64,000 nt of DNA from Lycocorax pyrrhopterus obiensis. Lineage: Eukaryota; Chordata; Aves; Passeriformes; Paradisaeidae. The DNA lies in assembly GCA_014706295.1 (NCBI GenBank), contig JACSVZ010000011.1, positions 10,323,663 to 10,387,662 on the forward strand, given 5' to 3'. Every line of letters begins with the position of its first letter. The first letter of the stretch is position 1. The position numbers and the translations under genes were made by a program. The notes under the pieces are model-generated. The model saw only the letters and a list, made by a program, of their open reading frames with translations. It was not told the DNA's origin and did not search any database. Below, piece after piece: positions 12,901 through 27,900 of the stretch.

Positions 12901-15900
12901 AAAATAGAATGTACTCCATTGATATTCAAAATTTATTTTATTAAACTTGCACAAAAGACCAAAAAAATGGAAGCTGGTTTTGTTAGAAAAGACATTCAAA
13001 TATTAACTCTGTGAGTGCCATTTGCATTGCTTGTCTTGAAAAAAACAGGAATTGAAGATACATAGTTTGACTTTGCTCCCTAGAAGAGCTTTTTGATTCT
13101 CATGTTAACCATTAAATCAGAATCTGTGAGAGTGGGTAAGTCATGAGTAGGAGATTCTGATGCATCAGATGAGAATTCTTCAGAGGGATTCTCCCTTGGG
13201 GGAGAAATTAGTGTGTTTGAGCAATTTTGTACTAATTAGTAAATATGCCAATTGGTGGATAACAGCCATATTTCAGAATTCTATTTCTAGAGGAACATAT
13301 GGCAATGTTCCTGAATACCATCAGCTGTCAGTGTTTATCTTAGAATACGGATGGGATATGAAGATGCCAAAAAAAGTATTTTTCAGAGCGGCAAATACTA
13401 ATATTTCCATAATATGTTGGAAGGATAAACTAACTGAAGGTTCATAAGTGTTTGGTCGAGTGGAGAATGGCCAAGTTTGCTCTAAATTGGTTGGATCACT
13501 TTCCTGTTAATCCAAACAAGGCAGGCGTTTACTTTAGCGAGGTGAGATGCTTCAGTGGATTACAGATTTTTACCTCTGCATAGTGCAGTGTGAATAATTT
13601 ATGGTAATCTTGGGGATTGAAAGAACTGCTCATTGATGTAGTCTCACCACATGATATATCTTAAGATGATCAACTGCCAGGTAAATTCATGGGTTAGGAT
13701 AGTTACCTCCGTGGTGAAATATTGCCCTTAGCCTTTGGCTCCACATGTGGTACAGACTTCCCAACTTCAGAAAATTAGAAATTGGTAAACGCTGTGTCTT
13801 GTCAATAAATATGAAATGTGTGCGTATGTGTCAACACTGTCTCAGTCTGCCATTACAGCTAATGGCCTGGATTGTTTTCATTCCTACTATAACCACTTAT
13901 TTTCAGAACTTTACAATTTATGCATAAACACTTCCTCGGGACAAAGATCTAGGATGTGACATAAGCCAAAAAATTTGTTTGTTTTTTTTTTTTGAACCAA
14001 ACCTGTTTTTACACAAGGTTTATGAGTAGAAAGATATTCTTTGTATTCTGAAGAAATAACTTTTTATAGAAAAATTATGAATAAGGGCTTCATTTAGTCA
14101 TTTTTCTGAGTGAGAGTGTGTAGGCATCTGACATCTGTGTGAAGTGAACTGTGGTGCTGGACAGCCCTGGTGTTCCTTTACAGCCTTTTTGCATTTAAGC
14201 AGAATCTAATTTTTCTTTATAAAATATGTCACCTCTTCTTTTTTCCATTCTAGTTGAAAATGGGGTGGGTAAAAATTTCAAAGCTCCTCCATGGTTTAAG
14301 GCCAGGTGAGAGTTAAGACTCTAAACGTCATTTAAAACCTGGTCATTAGTATCTTCTCAATAAAGCAACGAAGGCTCTGAAGAGCCTGAGTCTCACTGAG
14401 AGTCACTGGGATTTAGAATACTATAAACTAGAATTAAAGATTAAAATAATCAATTAAATTGTTTTTTTGAATGCATGTAGACATTTTCCTGCTCTTCCAA
14501 ACACCTGGATGCTTTTGGGAACCTGGCCCTGAGTCACGTCTGGATGTCCTGTGCTCAAAACATGAGCTGCCAAGTCATCTGGAGCAAGGCGTTTTCTATG
14601 CTAGCAATTTACAGTAAAGCTTGTCAGAGTTTTTGATGTGGCTATTTAAATTTACATTAAACCCCCATCAGAACTATAGCAAGGATGGGAGGAGATCTAA
14701 TGCAAACACTTCAAGCCAATGCTTTGCTGCAATTGCTGCAAGGAAGTTGCTGGCGGAGACTCAGCGGTAGAGCTGCTGTAAGGGTGGGCCTTCAATGCAG
14801 GCAGGAAAGGCACTGCAGGGAGTGAAGTCATGGAGTCATTGTACCACCCTGCAGTGCCCAGGGGAGCAGGGATCAGGGATGCTCGGGGCTCTGAGTCGCC
14901 TGTGGTGCCAGGACCGTGGAAGAGACTAGCACAGAACCTGGCTGGGGAAAACCTGCCTGGAAGGTTTCCTGACCCTTCTGCATCAGTCTGTGGTAGAAAC
15001 TAAATGCATCCAACTGATGAAATTCCGTAGTCTAGGGCCCAATGATTGTTTTATTCTGATAAAGTGCAGCAGCTGTTGCAGGGCCAGGGGGACAAGAAGC
15101 TTTCAGAGCTCCATGGCTGCACTGCAAGTGCTGCCTCACAAGTCATACTGGCCCAAAAGAAAGCCCAGCCCAGCCAGCCAGGAGTACTTCTGGAAAGAAA
15201 TTCATAGTGTTTGGAAATACAGACTAGAACATGCTCAAAATGGCTACTTCTATTCTTCTGACAGGTATAAAAAAACATAGAATAGAAACCTAGAATGTAG
15301 TATAATACAGAGCTGGAAACTTTCTTGCCTTTATCATAACTTACTTATGTAGGTCTATCTCCTGAATTCAAAGGATGGAGAATTATTTAGCTAGGAAATG
15401 TATAGCCAATACATTGCCAAGAAAAGCTAGATAATGTTGAAGTTGATAGTTTCAAAAAATGCAAGGAATATAAAATGATCTCTAAGTTTGTAATCTTTAG
15501 GTCATGTGATTTTTAAGGAAAGCTTCTAATTTTGGGACCCAGGTTATGATACGTGAAAGTTTGGGGTTGATGGTAATGTACAGAATAATAAAGTCATTTG
15601 AGCATCTGTCAATTCTCACGTTTGAAAGATCAGTTCCTCTTGGAAGAATACTTGTTCCCTGCCAGTATTGATATATTGATTAGACTGCTGTGTCTTTGGC
15701 AGCTTGTTGTTTCTTTTGGAAATCTGAAATACCTTTTAAAAATAAATACAAAATCTCTCCTTCCCTTGACCCCTGTAAAGACGGTCATCTGGACATAATC
15801 TCTAATCACAGCTACAGGCTGTGAAACTGGGGGTTGCAATAGAAATGCCAACAAAATTTTAACTGTGCCATAATACAATAATTATGTAAATACAGTACAT

Positions 15901-18900
15901 AATGCACTTAATATGCTAATCTCTGAATATCAGGAAGCAAAATCTCTCTGGACTAGAACTCAGCTACAGCATTGCAGCCTTTTGCTTACAGAAAAAAAGA
16001 GAATCAATTGCAGAGCCTGTAAGGGTGAGCTGGTTCTTCTGGTTAGCCCTAGCGCTTCTGGGAGAATGAACAGAACTTCTTAATTTTCACTTCAACCACT
16101 AGCTGCTTTTTTTAATGGTGTGTCTTGCCAGTTAGGCTTGAATCTGCCATGTTTTTGATGATTTATTTTTGCTTGACAATAATGTAAAATACAAACCATC
16201 TGATGCTAGGTTTTAGCTCCATTAGCTAAGAACCACAAACCTATGCCATGTCACTTTTTCTTTTTATAGTGCTGTTTCGAACTTACTGGCATAATTGGTC
16301 CATCTTTTTCTTTGTCTGGATTAAATGATGGTTTTGGCTAGAGTTTCAAACCATGATGCCAAATTTTCTTACTCTTACGACTCCCATCTCCGTGTTGCAC
16401 AGGACTAACTCTATAATATTCAAATGGCTCATTTGTAAACACACAATTATGTACACAAAGAGTGCTTCTTAATGTTTCCCCAATTTGGCTCTGCTGTTAC
16501 ACTAGTGATGGCTGCTGGCATGCAGACCAGCTAATTTGTGCCATGCCAGCACTCCGAAAGCTGAATTAAATTGAGCCTGGATAATGTACAAATACTGCAA
16601 CCTAATGCTTTTTAAAAGTCAGTCCCTGAAGATCATACATACAGATGGGTTTCTGTTCAATACGTGTATCTGTGCACGCACCTCTCATGCCAATATATGG
16701 ATTTTAGTGAAGATGCAGTTAACAGACGTATGCTGGCACATTATTCCTGAAGCAGTTCTTCCATTACGTAATGGGGCTGCCTGGACATAACCAAAACAGC
16801 CCTCCTCAGACTTGTTGGACAAAGGGATCACAGCCAGCCCTTACCGTCTGCAGGAGGTGCTGCAGAGAGACAAAAGAACAGCCTGATGTGTGCAGTGGAT
16901 CCATGTCCCACCCACAGAGCCACGAAAAGATGCTTTGCTGCAGCCCAGGAATCAGGGCGGGCTGGGGGAGCCAGGGGCCATGCACAGGGCTGGAACTGTT
17001 CTACAAACACAGGTTTGTAAACACGCACCTTTTGGTTGCGGTAGTCAATTTGCTTATCTTTGAAGGTAGAGAGAAGATTTCAATCTGTGAAAATTTCTTA
17101 CAAAGGTATTTCTTACCTTGACATAGGTGGTTTCTCAATAACTACCTTAATAAAGTGATGGAACCTTTTTTGAAGGACAGTAAAACAAGTTTTACCCTAC
17201 GTGAACCTCAATATACAAGCCTCGTCAGCCACAAGCCAGTTCACACCCCAGAATGTGAAGCACTAAAAAGTGGCTCAGCAAGGGTTTCTTGTGTAAGCAA
17301 AGTGTCCTGAGCCCACCAGAGTATATCATGCAATAGAAACACTTTCAGTCTTTTCAGAAGTAATGTTGTCAGTAAGTTTGTGGTGTTTAACACTCCCAGG
17401 TGTTTCAGTCTGGCTCCCTTCAAAATATAGGAGATACCAGAGGTGTGGCTCTGTCCAATTGTCCTAGTCCAGGTGGTGTTTATTCATGTTTTTTGGATCT
17501 ATGCACTTGAATACCTTCTGTAGCAGTGAAAGAAAGTAGAAAATATAAGATCTGAGTGTGCAGCAGAAACAGAATGAAATCGTACTGTGGAAAACCTTTT
17601 TCATGTTTCAAACTTTTTCTGCACATCTGTAGGCTGTTGGGATGTGATAATCACCAACTAATAGTTGCTGCTTTGGAAAATAATAGGATGAATAGAAGAT
17701 ATGGAGGGGATGCAGAATGAAGAAGATGTGATTATTTTAAACTTGACAGGTTTCTGAAGGAGTTTTTAGTGAGGGAGGTATTGGAGGTGGTTGTTGTCAC
17801 CACATATTTGGGGGAGGAAGGCCACTGCTGGTGCTTTGTGGAGAACCTGGAGAGCTGGTTCAGTTTGTGCAGGGCTGTGGATTTTGGCTAATTCACAAAG
17901 CAAAAAGTAAAATCAAAAGGAAATATCATTTCCTCAGCTACAAGGTATTAATATCCTGTTCAATTTAATTTCTACCTTTTGTTATTGGGAACCCTTTAAT
18001 ATGTAGTGTCAGCTTGGCAAGGATTTTCCAATAGTATCAAAAGAGAATTTACCCCTGATATATTGTCACAGGAATTGCTGCAGCTCTCAATAACAGAGTG
18101 TCTCAAGAAGCAGCCATGGAGTTGGCTGCTGCAAGGAGAATAAATCCCCCCTGAGCTAAGTGCTGCCCAAAGTCCCCAGGAGTCTAATAATAATTTCTGA
18201 GACAAATTAATATAATCAGGATGCTGCAAGCTCCTCACTGTGTGGATATAGCTCAGGTATGAGGCTGACCAAGAGGCGCACAGCGAGGGGCAAGAGCTGG
18301 GCTGGGCACTGGTGGTTTGGGGCTGCAAAACCCTCCTGCACCATGTGTGCTGAGACAACTTGGCCTGGGACAAGGAGGCACAACTGCTGTGCAAGGAGGC
18401 TGCTCATGCAACGCATAAATACTTTCCTTTGTGCTGGGAGGTGAGGCAGCTCTGTGCTAGAGAGCCAGAAGTGCTCTCTACAAATCTCTCACGCTATTAT
18501 CTCAAAGATAAATATTCTCCTTGTTCCACATATATTGATTTTTCTGATTAAAGAAAAAGGGCATTTTCACAAATATACTTCCTGCCTTTAAAATATCATT
18601 GAACTCAAATTAAATTGCCCAGCACTTTTTTCATGATATATTACTGTTACTGTGTGTTTGCTCCTACTCAGATGAACCACAGATGGAATTTGCCTACTTT
18701 CAGTCTTACATTAGTCATAAAACCACCAAAAAGATTTATTGAACTGAGACTTGAAAACAGAGCTGAATTCTCCTTTTCTGTAGTTTTCAAACTCTGAGTT
18801 TTGGATTGTTGCTGGTTTTTTTGCAGGACTATAAAGCCTGCAGGAATTGCTGTCTTCTCAGCAATTACCCATCAAGACAAATGATAAAGCAGAGCATCTC

Positions 18901-21900
18901 AGTGCTTGTTAACATTAATTTAATGAACACTTTCTAAATTGTTCTCCCAGTGTTGAAAAATGGGACAAAAATAGAAGAAATTTAGAATAGATGATGTTGA
19001 TAATTCTTATCTAGTTCACAAATCCATTTAGCTCGGGTATGAAATGTATCTTTCCATTTGAATCTTGGAGAAGTAACTAAATCAGGGTTCCATGAAAGCT
19101 TCTTTTACCCCTGCTTTATTAAGATATTGACCACAGTGGCACTTTTTCCTTATATCATTAAAATGCTTCCTTTGGAATTATCTCAATTCCATAGATGACC
19201 TGTGGCCTCAAGTCACCAATTAAATGACTTCAGCAATACCCTATTTCCACTGAACAGCAGCTGAAATACGATGTACCTTTATTCTTTACCAAGATGCACA
19301 ACTCGGGTATTTAGGGTTGACTGAACAGCAAGACTGATTTCCCATCCATTCACCCTCCACCCCTTTTTTGAAAGAAAAAAATATTTAATTATCTGGGCTG
19401 TGTCACCACAGTGGCCAGACCATTTTAGTATCTGTTATTGTTTCCCTGCAATGAGTTTACAGGATGTTGCAAAATATGAAGATGTGGTTTACAGCGCTCC
19501 AGTTTCATGCCGTATGTGAATAGTGTTATACAAGTCATGTGGCAGCTCAGACATGTGTTTTGAGGTTTTTGGTGTGTCACTCAAGGCCCTTGGCCCTGTG
19601 TCCTTTGTATGGCTGGATGATGAATTTTATACTGGCAGAATATGCTGTTTGTGGAAAACAGATTTTTGTGTGGAGGAGCTGCCAACATATTTCCTCAGAC
19701 TGACATCAAAGTACAACGAATGCTGTCAGGGAAGCCTTGTTCTAAAACGCATGGATTTGTGCATTAGTGTCTGTGGGAATCTGTGTATGTATTCAGGGCT
19801 TTTCTCATATTTAATAATAATAAACTGCCAGACATATGTATCTGTAACTCAGCACTCTCTCTCTGCCCCATCTACAGCCATCACCTTAGGATCTTTTATC
19901 TCAAGCTAATGACAGCTGTGCCTTCAGCAGTCAACAGTCCCCGACAAAATCCTGGAGTTGGCCACAAAGACACAAACCAGAACTCCTAGAAATATCTAAT
20001 ATTCTTCTTACTTTTGGCATTATCATCACAGAAATTGCTCGTTTTAAATTCTGTTTGGCATATCCGAGACCTTAAGATCATCTGACAGGATCAGGTTCAG
20101 TGTGAGTGTTCTCTTAATTCCAAAACCATCCAGCTTTCAGTCATTTTCACATTTTAAACCTCAAAACAATTATATAACCTCACTGATTCTCACTTGTCAT
20201 ATGACTGTGCAGAAGCTTGTTTAATTGCTTGGCGCAATTAGATATAGTTACATATAAACACTGTAGATAGAAAAGAGTGAAATTTGCATAAAAGGCACTC
20301 TGTGCTGAAAAATCTTAACTACTTTGCTTCAATATTTTATCGTTTGAAAATATAAATTGTAGGGGCCTCTTACACTAGTGACTTTGGAAAGTATAAAATC
20401 AATGCCTTTTCTATTTCTGACTTTTATTAGCCTAAGAGTGAGAAAGTAAAACATTTAAAAATACGTACATCCTATTTTTGTCTTTGGGCTGTTTGCTTTG
20501 CTTTTGCCCAGAGACATGGGAAACAGAGATGGATAGTCAGAGTGGGCGACCCATCTCTTTTATTCCCACTGAGCTCTATAATTTTTAATCTTTATTGTGT
20601 CTGAAGCTAAATCTGAGGCATTCCAGAGCCTCGATGCTGCATGCAGCAAGGTCCAGTCAACAGCACTCTGAGCTGGGAGGCAAAAGTCCTGGTGCCAGAG
20701 GTCAGGGACTGAATGGGGATCTGGAGCCCAGAGATCAGTCCTCTGTGGTCTGGAGCTTGTGCGGAGCTCTGCACCAAAAGAAATGGAGTATAAAGTGCTG
20801 CCAAGGCAAACAAAAGCCTCTTGCTTTCCTTTTGCACTGGTAAGAAGTGCTGCACAGGCAGCAATCAAACTCTTCTCGCTGAGACCATGCAGTCGTTCCA
20901 CTGCACTGTTTTCCCAGCAGCCAGGTATTTATAATGATGCTTTTCCATACTTGAGATCTGTGGCTGAAAATTTAAGTGACTTGTAAGTGATGTTTCTCAG
21001 CTTTTGGATCCTGCATAAATAATATATTGATAATGGTTTGTTATTTTGCTTTGGTTTCCTTTCAAGCATTGTCAAACTGTAGTTCTAAAGTACATTAAAA
21101 AGGAGAAGGATTATTTTGCAGTCAGGTATGGCTCTGTTAGAGAGAAGTAATAGGGAGAAACAAGCTTCAACAGATAGGCAGGCAGTTGTCTTGATCGTAC
21201 ATATGTTTTAACTTGTGAAAAGACAAAAATAGTCTTCATGCCAGAGATGTCTAAAGTCTCAGAGTTGTCATTTCAATAAACTATCAGTCAGGACCTTTGT
21301 AATTTTGTTACTGTCTTTCGTGTGGCTTTATTCACCTCTCCCTGCACTGCATTGCAGGGGAAGTCAAAAAAGTCCTAGGTGTCTTTTTTTTTTATTATTT
21401 TATTTTATTTCCACAGAGCCTTAATCTGTTTTACATCTGTATGTGACTGCAGAAAGGCAAGAAAGGGTGAAAATTGATCAATCCACAGTAAAGCAGTGGG
21501 AGAGCTACTTAGTACTGTTGAAATAACTCCTGTCCTATCCTGACAGATCTCAGTGCTGCAGCTTCAAAACCACTAGCAATCCTACGGAGTGTTTTTTAAG
21601 TGAAGTGCTAGTATTCCCTTTCGGTACATTTCTGAAACTATACATATGTAGGTTTGCTAGAAATATTTAGGAGAAACAGCTGGACGTTACAAGAAAGCTG
21701 TCTTTTATACTTAATCTTTTTTATACGACCCAGTTCATATTTATAGCATGTTTTCCTTCAGCTTTCCTGCTCCTAGCCCGTCTCCTTAATCTTCCGTGTC
21801 TTACATTTGTGTCTGAGCATACTTTCAAATGAGAGGTCAAAGACTGAGCACAGTTTTGCCAGTGCTAAGGGCCTGATTCTGCACTCCTGATTGATGTCAG

Positions 21901-24900
21901 AAGTATAATAATCAAAACTATCAGGACGCCCCCGCTGTTGCCTGGATGAAGAATCAGTCTGGCATCACTGCTCTGGGAGAAACCCCCTGTTCTCCCGCCC
22001 TGCCATTTTATACTTGCTTTTACAGAGATAAGATGAAAACCTGCGGCTGCCTCATTTGTATCCACAAATGTGTTTGCAACCATCTTCAAATTACCACTTC
22101 TGCAGCATTCCTGAATGCCTGCTATGAATAGCCTCCTTCAGGATAAAGTTACAAGCACAACATGGTCCAACAGAACATCAGTGAAATGCCACGTTACCTC
22201 TGAGTCACTTAACTGGGCTCAGAGCAAATAAAAACAATATCCCCAAAGTCACTGCTGTTATTAGATCATTGTCTGGCCAAGGCATGGAGAATATGGAGAG
22301 TCCTAGGAGGGCTTTTTTCCCTTATTCTGTATTTAAATCTATGGGGCTGAACAGTTGATTCTAGACTTGGACTGAACTGAACCTTTCAATAACTTGTATT
22401 TTAATCAAAATCAGATGTATATGTGTGTGTATCTTCCTGCAACCAGCCCAGAAGATTTTTCTTTAGGGTATTTCAAAATCATAACTCTTAATGGGTGATG
22501 TGGTGCCTTCTGACATTCTGAGACAATATTTATCTTCATTACAACAAAATTATGTCATCATTGCTGTGCTCTAAACGTTATAAACTAATCAAGTAAGAGT
22601 TTGCTATGGGAAAGCTGTTAGAAGTATCAAGTCTATAAGGATAATAATGTCCATATTTTTTTTAAAAAAATGTGTACTACAAAAAAAAATCTCTTACCTC
22701 ACCCACCTCTCTAAGAATTCACTGCTTCTGTCAGTCCCTGAAGTTATGGTTTTCTTCTGAAGAATGGGCTGAAGAAAGTTGTTCAGCCAAGCCTGAGCAC
22801 TTAAATTTTCATATTTGCTTGAATATGAAAATTGCATCACTATCTTTTGTGATGACCGTAGCCATACACGTGTGACATAATGAGATAAAGTTAATTACCT
22901 TTTGCCAAAGCAGCCTTTTCAAATGGGGCTGACCTAACCCCACCAAGCCAAGGGGTCAGCATCTCCAGTTACTGTTTCCCTTTCACTATGATGCAGAAAG
23001 TCTTGGGCTCTCCGAGGGGAAGGCACCCAGCCCAGCTGGCTGGGACTCACCAGTCACAAGCCTGCGGCTTAATTAGCAAGTTTCTAGTCCAAAGGAGTCT
23101 GAAGAGCAGATCAGTATGATATGCTCTCTCTTGCTTCTCCGGGTTAGAAGATGAAAGTGTATTTTCCTGGAGAATGTGTTACATAGCTCAGTTTATGACA
23201 ATCCAATCTGACAATATTGAAGACATGAACGTGGGGCTGTTATCCCAGCAGGAGCATCAGGAGTGCAGAGATTGCTTCTGCTCCAGTGCTCAGTACCAAA
23301 GATGGATTCAGGAAGAGCCAAGAGCAGCATAATATTTTAACAGTCCTGGAGAAGGAGCCCTGCATATGAAGGTTAGGTTAGCCCATGTGCTGCTTCTTTA
23401 TTCCAGTGTTTTCTCCTTTCAGCCAGTATTGGCTTGTCAGGGTGTGTTTTAAGCCAGCTGTTCTTCATCCAGATTCCAGCCTCCCTCATGCACCCAGAAG
23501 TCTGGAAGACAGTGCTGGCTGTGCAGGATGAAAAGGATATGTCTTGGCATATTGCTGGGCTATTAGTCCATATCACTGCATGGTGATCCCTGGAGGTGGC
23601 TCTGGAAAGGGACAAATGAACTGGACAGTATTTAGCAAGTTAGAACAAACTGGGACTGGCCAGTAGCTAGGCAGGTCCTTGGCACGGGATGCAGGTTTCC
23701 TGATGATGAACCAGGCTACCTTGGTCACAGAGCTTGTGTGCTTGCCTTCACAACCCGCTGTTCCAAATCAAATAGAGTTTTTTCCCCTTCTTTTCTGGCA
23801 TAAAGAAATCATACAATTAGAAGAAAAATCAAGCTGCATACAAATTCCATGAGACAACCAAGTGAAAAAATCTGACAGAGAAAACACATCTATTTGCTTT
23901 TCATTTTTAAGAGTAGCAGGACTTTCCCCTCACAATTACAGTTAATCCACTGGCCTTTGGCTTTTCAACACAGAAAACTAGTGATGTATCTGTCTTAAGA
24001 TGAGAAAAAATTTCTTTAGTTACTTTTGCCTGCTGATGTCAAATCCCACCACAGCAGGCTTTGTGTGGCTGTGCAGAAGTTTCCCAAGAGAATTCCTCTG
24101 CCACAAACCCACCCCGCAGCTGTACAGCATGCAGGAGTGGGATGGAGACATGTATTCCTGCTCTTTCTAAGAGGAAAAAGTCTCTGCACCACAGGTTGTG
24201 AATGCAGAGGTGAGATTTGGAAGGACTGGAGCTAGAATAGTCTGTTCATTGACATCTCTGACTGGCCTAGGACAAGAGAAGGCCAGCCTGGCCCCTTTGA
24301 AGCTCTCTGTCATGAGAATGCCTTCTGGAGCTCTCTGCTTGACACTTATCCTCCTAGACTGGGTGGTGGCACGAGTGCCACAAGTTAGCTCTTGGATAAC
24401 GTATAGCTCGTGTCTAAGACGCTATTAGATTTAGAAAACAGAATCATTTGCCAAAGCCCAGAGGGAGCAGAAGGGGAAGCAAAAGGGAATGGTTCTTAAA
24501 AAGTCTTATGTTTCTCTTTGGAAGAAAATTACCGTCATCTATCTTTCCTTTCTTGCAAGCTCCTGGAACCTACTAGTAGTGCCCTGCTGCTGGATTTTCA
24601 GACTTCTATTTTGCTGAAGAATATCTCTCTGATGCAGGTGCCAGTGTCATTTATCAGAGGGTGATGTCAACATTCCTGTGTCATACATGACAAATGACAG
24701 CAGAAAGGAGTGCCCCTTGAATTCTCTAACTTTCACTAGGCTCTTTCCTTTCTCCAGTTAAATGACATTTTATTTCCTACAGCATTTCAGTTTCGACTTC
24801 TGCTGCCTCTAGAGAGTGTACATTCAAATTGACTCAGAATGAGTGATTAGTACCAGGCACTGAGCTCCAAATTCAGTATTAGTGTAATACAGTTGCATGG

Positions 24901-27900
24901 CAATGGACGTAAACTTTGCTTTCATGCTTTTGGGGCAAATTCTGCCTTGTCTTACACCTCAGAAAATGCCAGAGACCTTTTATTATATTTCCCAGTGGCA
25001 GAGCTGGCTGGATGTGAGAGCATCTGCCTCATCCTCTGTTTCTAATGCTTTTAAGGAGATGAAAGATTTTGAGTTGGTGAAAACTACCGTATTCAGAAGA
25101 GTTTGCTTTGCAAAACATTTACTTATTCTTGTACCAGTGGGCACTTGGCTCCAGAAATCCATGCCTTGACCATGTTCTGTAGGTGGGCCTGGTTCGAAAG
25201 GTCATACAGAAATTAATTACGTTGACATCCAGTGGCACACTCGGTAAGTGGAGCAAAGCAAAATAAAATCTTGGTAAGTAAACAGGCAGGACAGAGCACA
25301 TATGCTGCTTCTAATCCTCTTTTTCTGCTGCTTCTTTCTATTCTTCCTGCTGGAAGAGGGGATTTGGACTCTTCTCTCTTAAGCCAGGCATGTACAAAAA
25401 GGACTTTATTTTTAACTCATGTTAAAATCCTTTCTTGGACTAGGCAGCAACAGTTTTAACATGTTAGCTGACTGTGACAACCCAGAGGGGGGAGCTTAGG
25501 GTTTATCTTGACCAGTAAATGCCTGTTAGAACTGCTACTGCTTTGACTAACGCTTGTTAAAATATCAGTATGGACAACATGTGTTTTTAAAACCACACAC
25601 CTGTACTCCTAGTGACAGCAAGGCCTTGGGGGAGGAAGTGATTCACAGGACTGCTGCTCCCTGCACTTTCCACCCACTCAACATTTCTTTATAGTGTATT
25701 TTCCTCTGTTCAAGCACGCACAGGTCTGCCAACCCTCTGATTTTTCTGGTACCAGTCTTTTAAGCTAACCAGCAGCATGGCTTCCCTTTGTACAGCACCC
25801 AAGGAAAGGGCTGGATTTTCATAAGAGCTCAGTATTCGGCAGCAGCAAGGGCACGGTTTGACATGTGCTTAAATAGCATCCCAAAAAATAAACTTTTTTC
25901 CATCCTGCTGTTTTCTCCCACTGCACTAGTCCAAACACTAACACAGATTAACAAGGAATTATTTAGAGAAACTAATCCAACTGAAGAGGACCATAAAAAA
26001 CTTGATTTTTCACTAGTACTGCCATTTAGTTGTCGTATTTCACACCTTCCATCTAAAATCAATAGAATCAGCAAAGCCAGTTGTGGACTTTGAGATGTTT
26101 CTGGATCTTTTCTTGGAACAGAACAGATTTTTTTTTTTTAATTCAGTTACCTCACAGACATTTCAAACAATCTCTCCCTGAAAGGACAGGCTTGTTCCCA
26201 AGATCAGAGGGAGATAGGATAGTGACAGCAGCAATTTAGATGGACCCCATTCCTTATATGCTGGATTTAAAATTTTTGCACAAGTTTGCATTAGAAAAAA
26301 TACCCCTATAGCGACTTTAACAGGAGAATGATATCTGCATGGTGACTTGCACTGACTAACTAAGCAAAGCATAATTCCTGGCAAAAACTGGGAGAGGAGC
26401 AGCCCTTCCTGCTATTACTGATGAGAGTAGAGGGGATCACTCACTCATGGATGCAAAAGTGACTAGATGTTTTCACATATTTATATTTTCAAAGGTTTCT
26501 TCAGAAGGAATAGCTTTAGCAACATGCCTCTCCTTTCTTTTTAATATAAGAACCGAACTTTTTTTCCTGTACACTTCTAGTGTTTCCCCAAAGCAGGGGT
26601 CCGTTAGCTCCAGGCTCCAACAGTCCCAAGGGCGGTGATCTTATCTTAGGCTGCCAAAGATCATTATACACATCACTGTCATGTTGCTATGCTGTTGGTG
26701 GAGCTTTTTTCTTTCCTTCTGTTTCATTTTATTTGTTTTTTACAGAGGTAAAAAAAAAGGTAGCAGGGTTTTTCTAGCCCTTAGACATGTAACCCAAGAC
26801 AAAAGGCCTCAATTTCTTGCACTCTTCCCTTCCAACTCTACCAGCTGAAGTACTATTTTTCACAGGATGAATTGCTGATATTCCTACTTACACAAACTAA
26901 GGGCAGCAACTGAGTCTTCCAGTCTGTAACTGTCTTAACTCAGACAGTACCACATTAATATTCCTAATGGTAAAGCTTTCATTTTGGTTTCTATTCCATA
27001 GTCTAATATCTATTTCTCATTCTCTAGTTACTGAAATATTTCTTATGTGCCCAGCAGGTAACTTCTAGGAGTCACAGTAGGTCAAGCTTACTTTATAAAA
27101 AAGGAGGAAGGGTAAAAGCTGGAAAGGATAAAAACTATGAGTTTCTTATATCCTGAAGTCTTGACTTTATTCTCTATTTCTGAATGGGTTTTTTGGGCCC
27201 ACAGTAGTAAAGCCTGTTTATCAAAACTGTTACTAGTTTTCTTTGCTATTTTATGTCGCTCAGAAGTGACGCAGAAGTTTTATAATTAATCTGTCGCAGT
27301 GATTAAGGGTATATATCCTCTATCTAGATTCCTTTTGGTAGCTTTCACAGCTCCGCCAAAGTTCCCAGGACACCGAAACTCTTGTGCTGAAGGAGGCACA
27401 TGGTACTGCTGGTGGAGACAGAGGTGATAGTGAGGATGTGGCCAATCCTCCTCCAGTTTACAGGTTGTATACCAAAATTTCCCAACACCTGAGAGGCACT
27501 GGGCAGGTACCTGCCTTAGAGACAGGGGCAGAACCTTGCAGGTGTGAGGTGGCACCACTGCCAAGGGGAATCTCAGTTTTGCACAGGGGCTGGAATGGGC
27601 ACACAATTGCACCCCAGTGTAGCCTGGAATATCATTTTTAGCAGTTCTTGAAGACTTACACCATCCCACAGCTGAAGATCTGAATCACCCAGGTGGTTTT
27701 CCAGCAATACAGTCCTGGTGCCAGACATGATGTGTTTTAGCGCAGCAGCTGTACGTAATCTACTCATCAATGTCATGAAGCTCAAGTGCCACAGGCTGGC
27801 CATTCCCATGGAGGATGGGATTGGCTTTCTTACCTTGTTCCTTGTATAACACCTCTGCTGAGACCATGCCTGAGCTTGTCTTCCTGGTAAGACAAGGGTG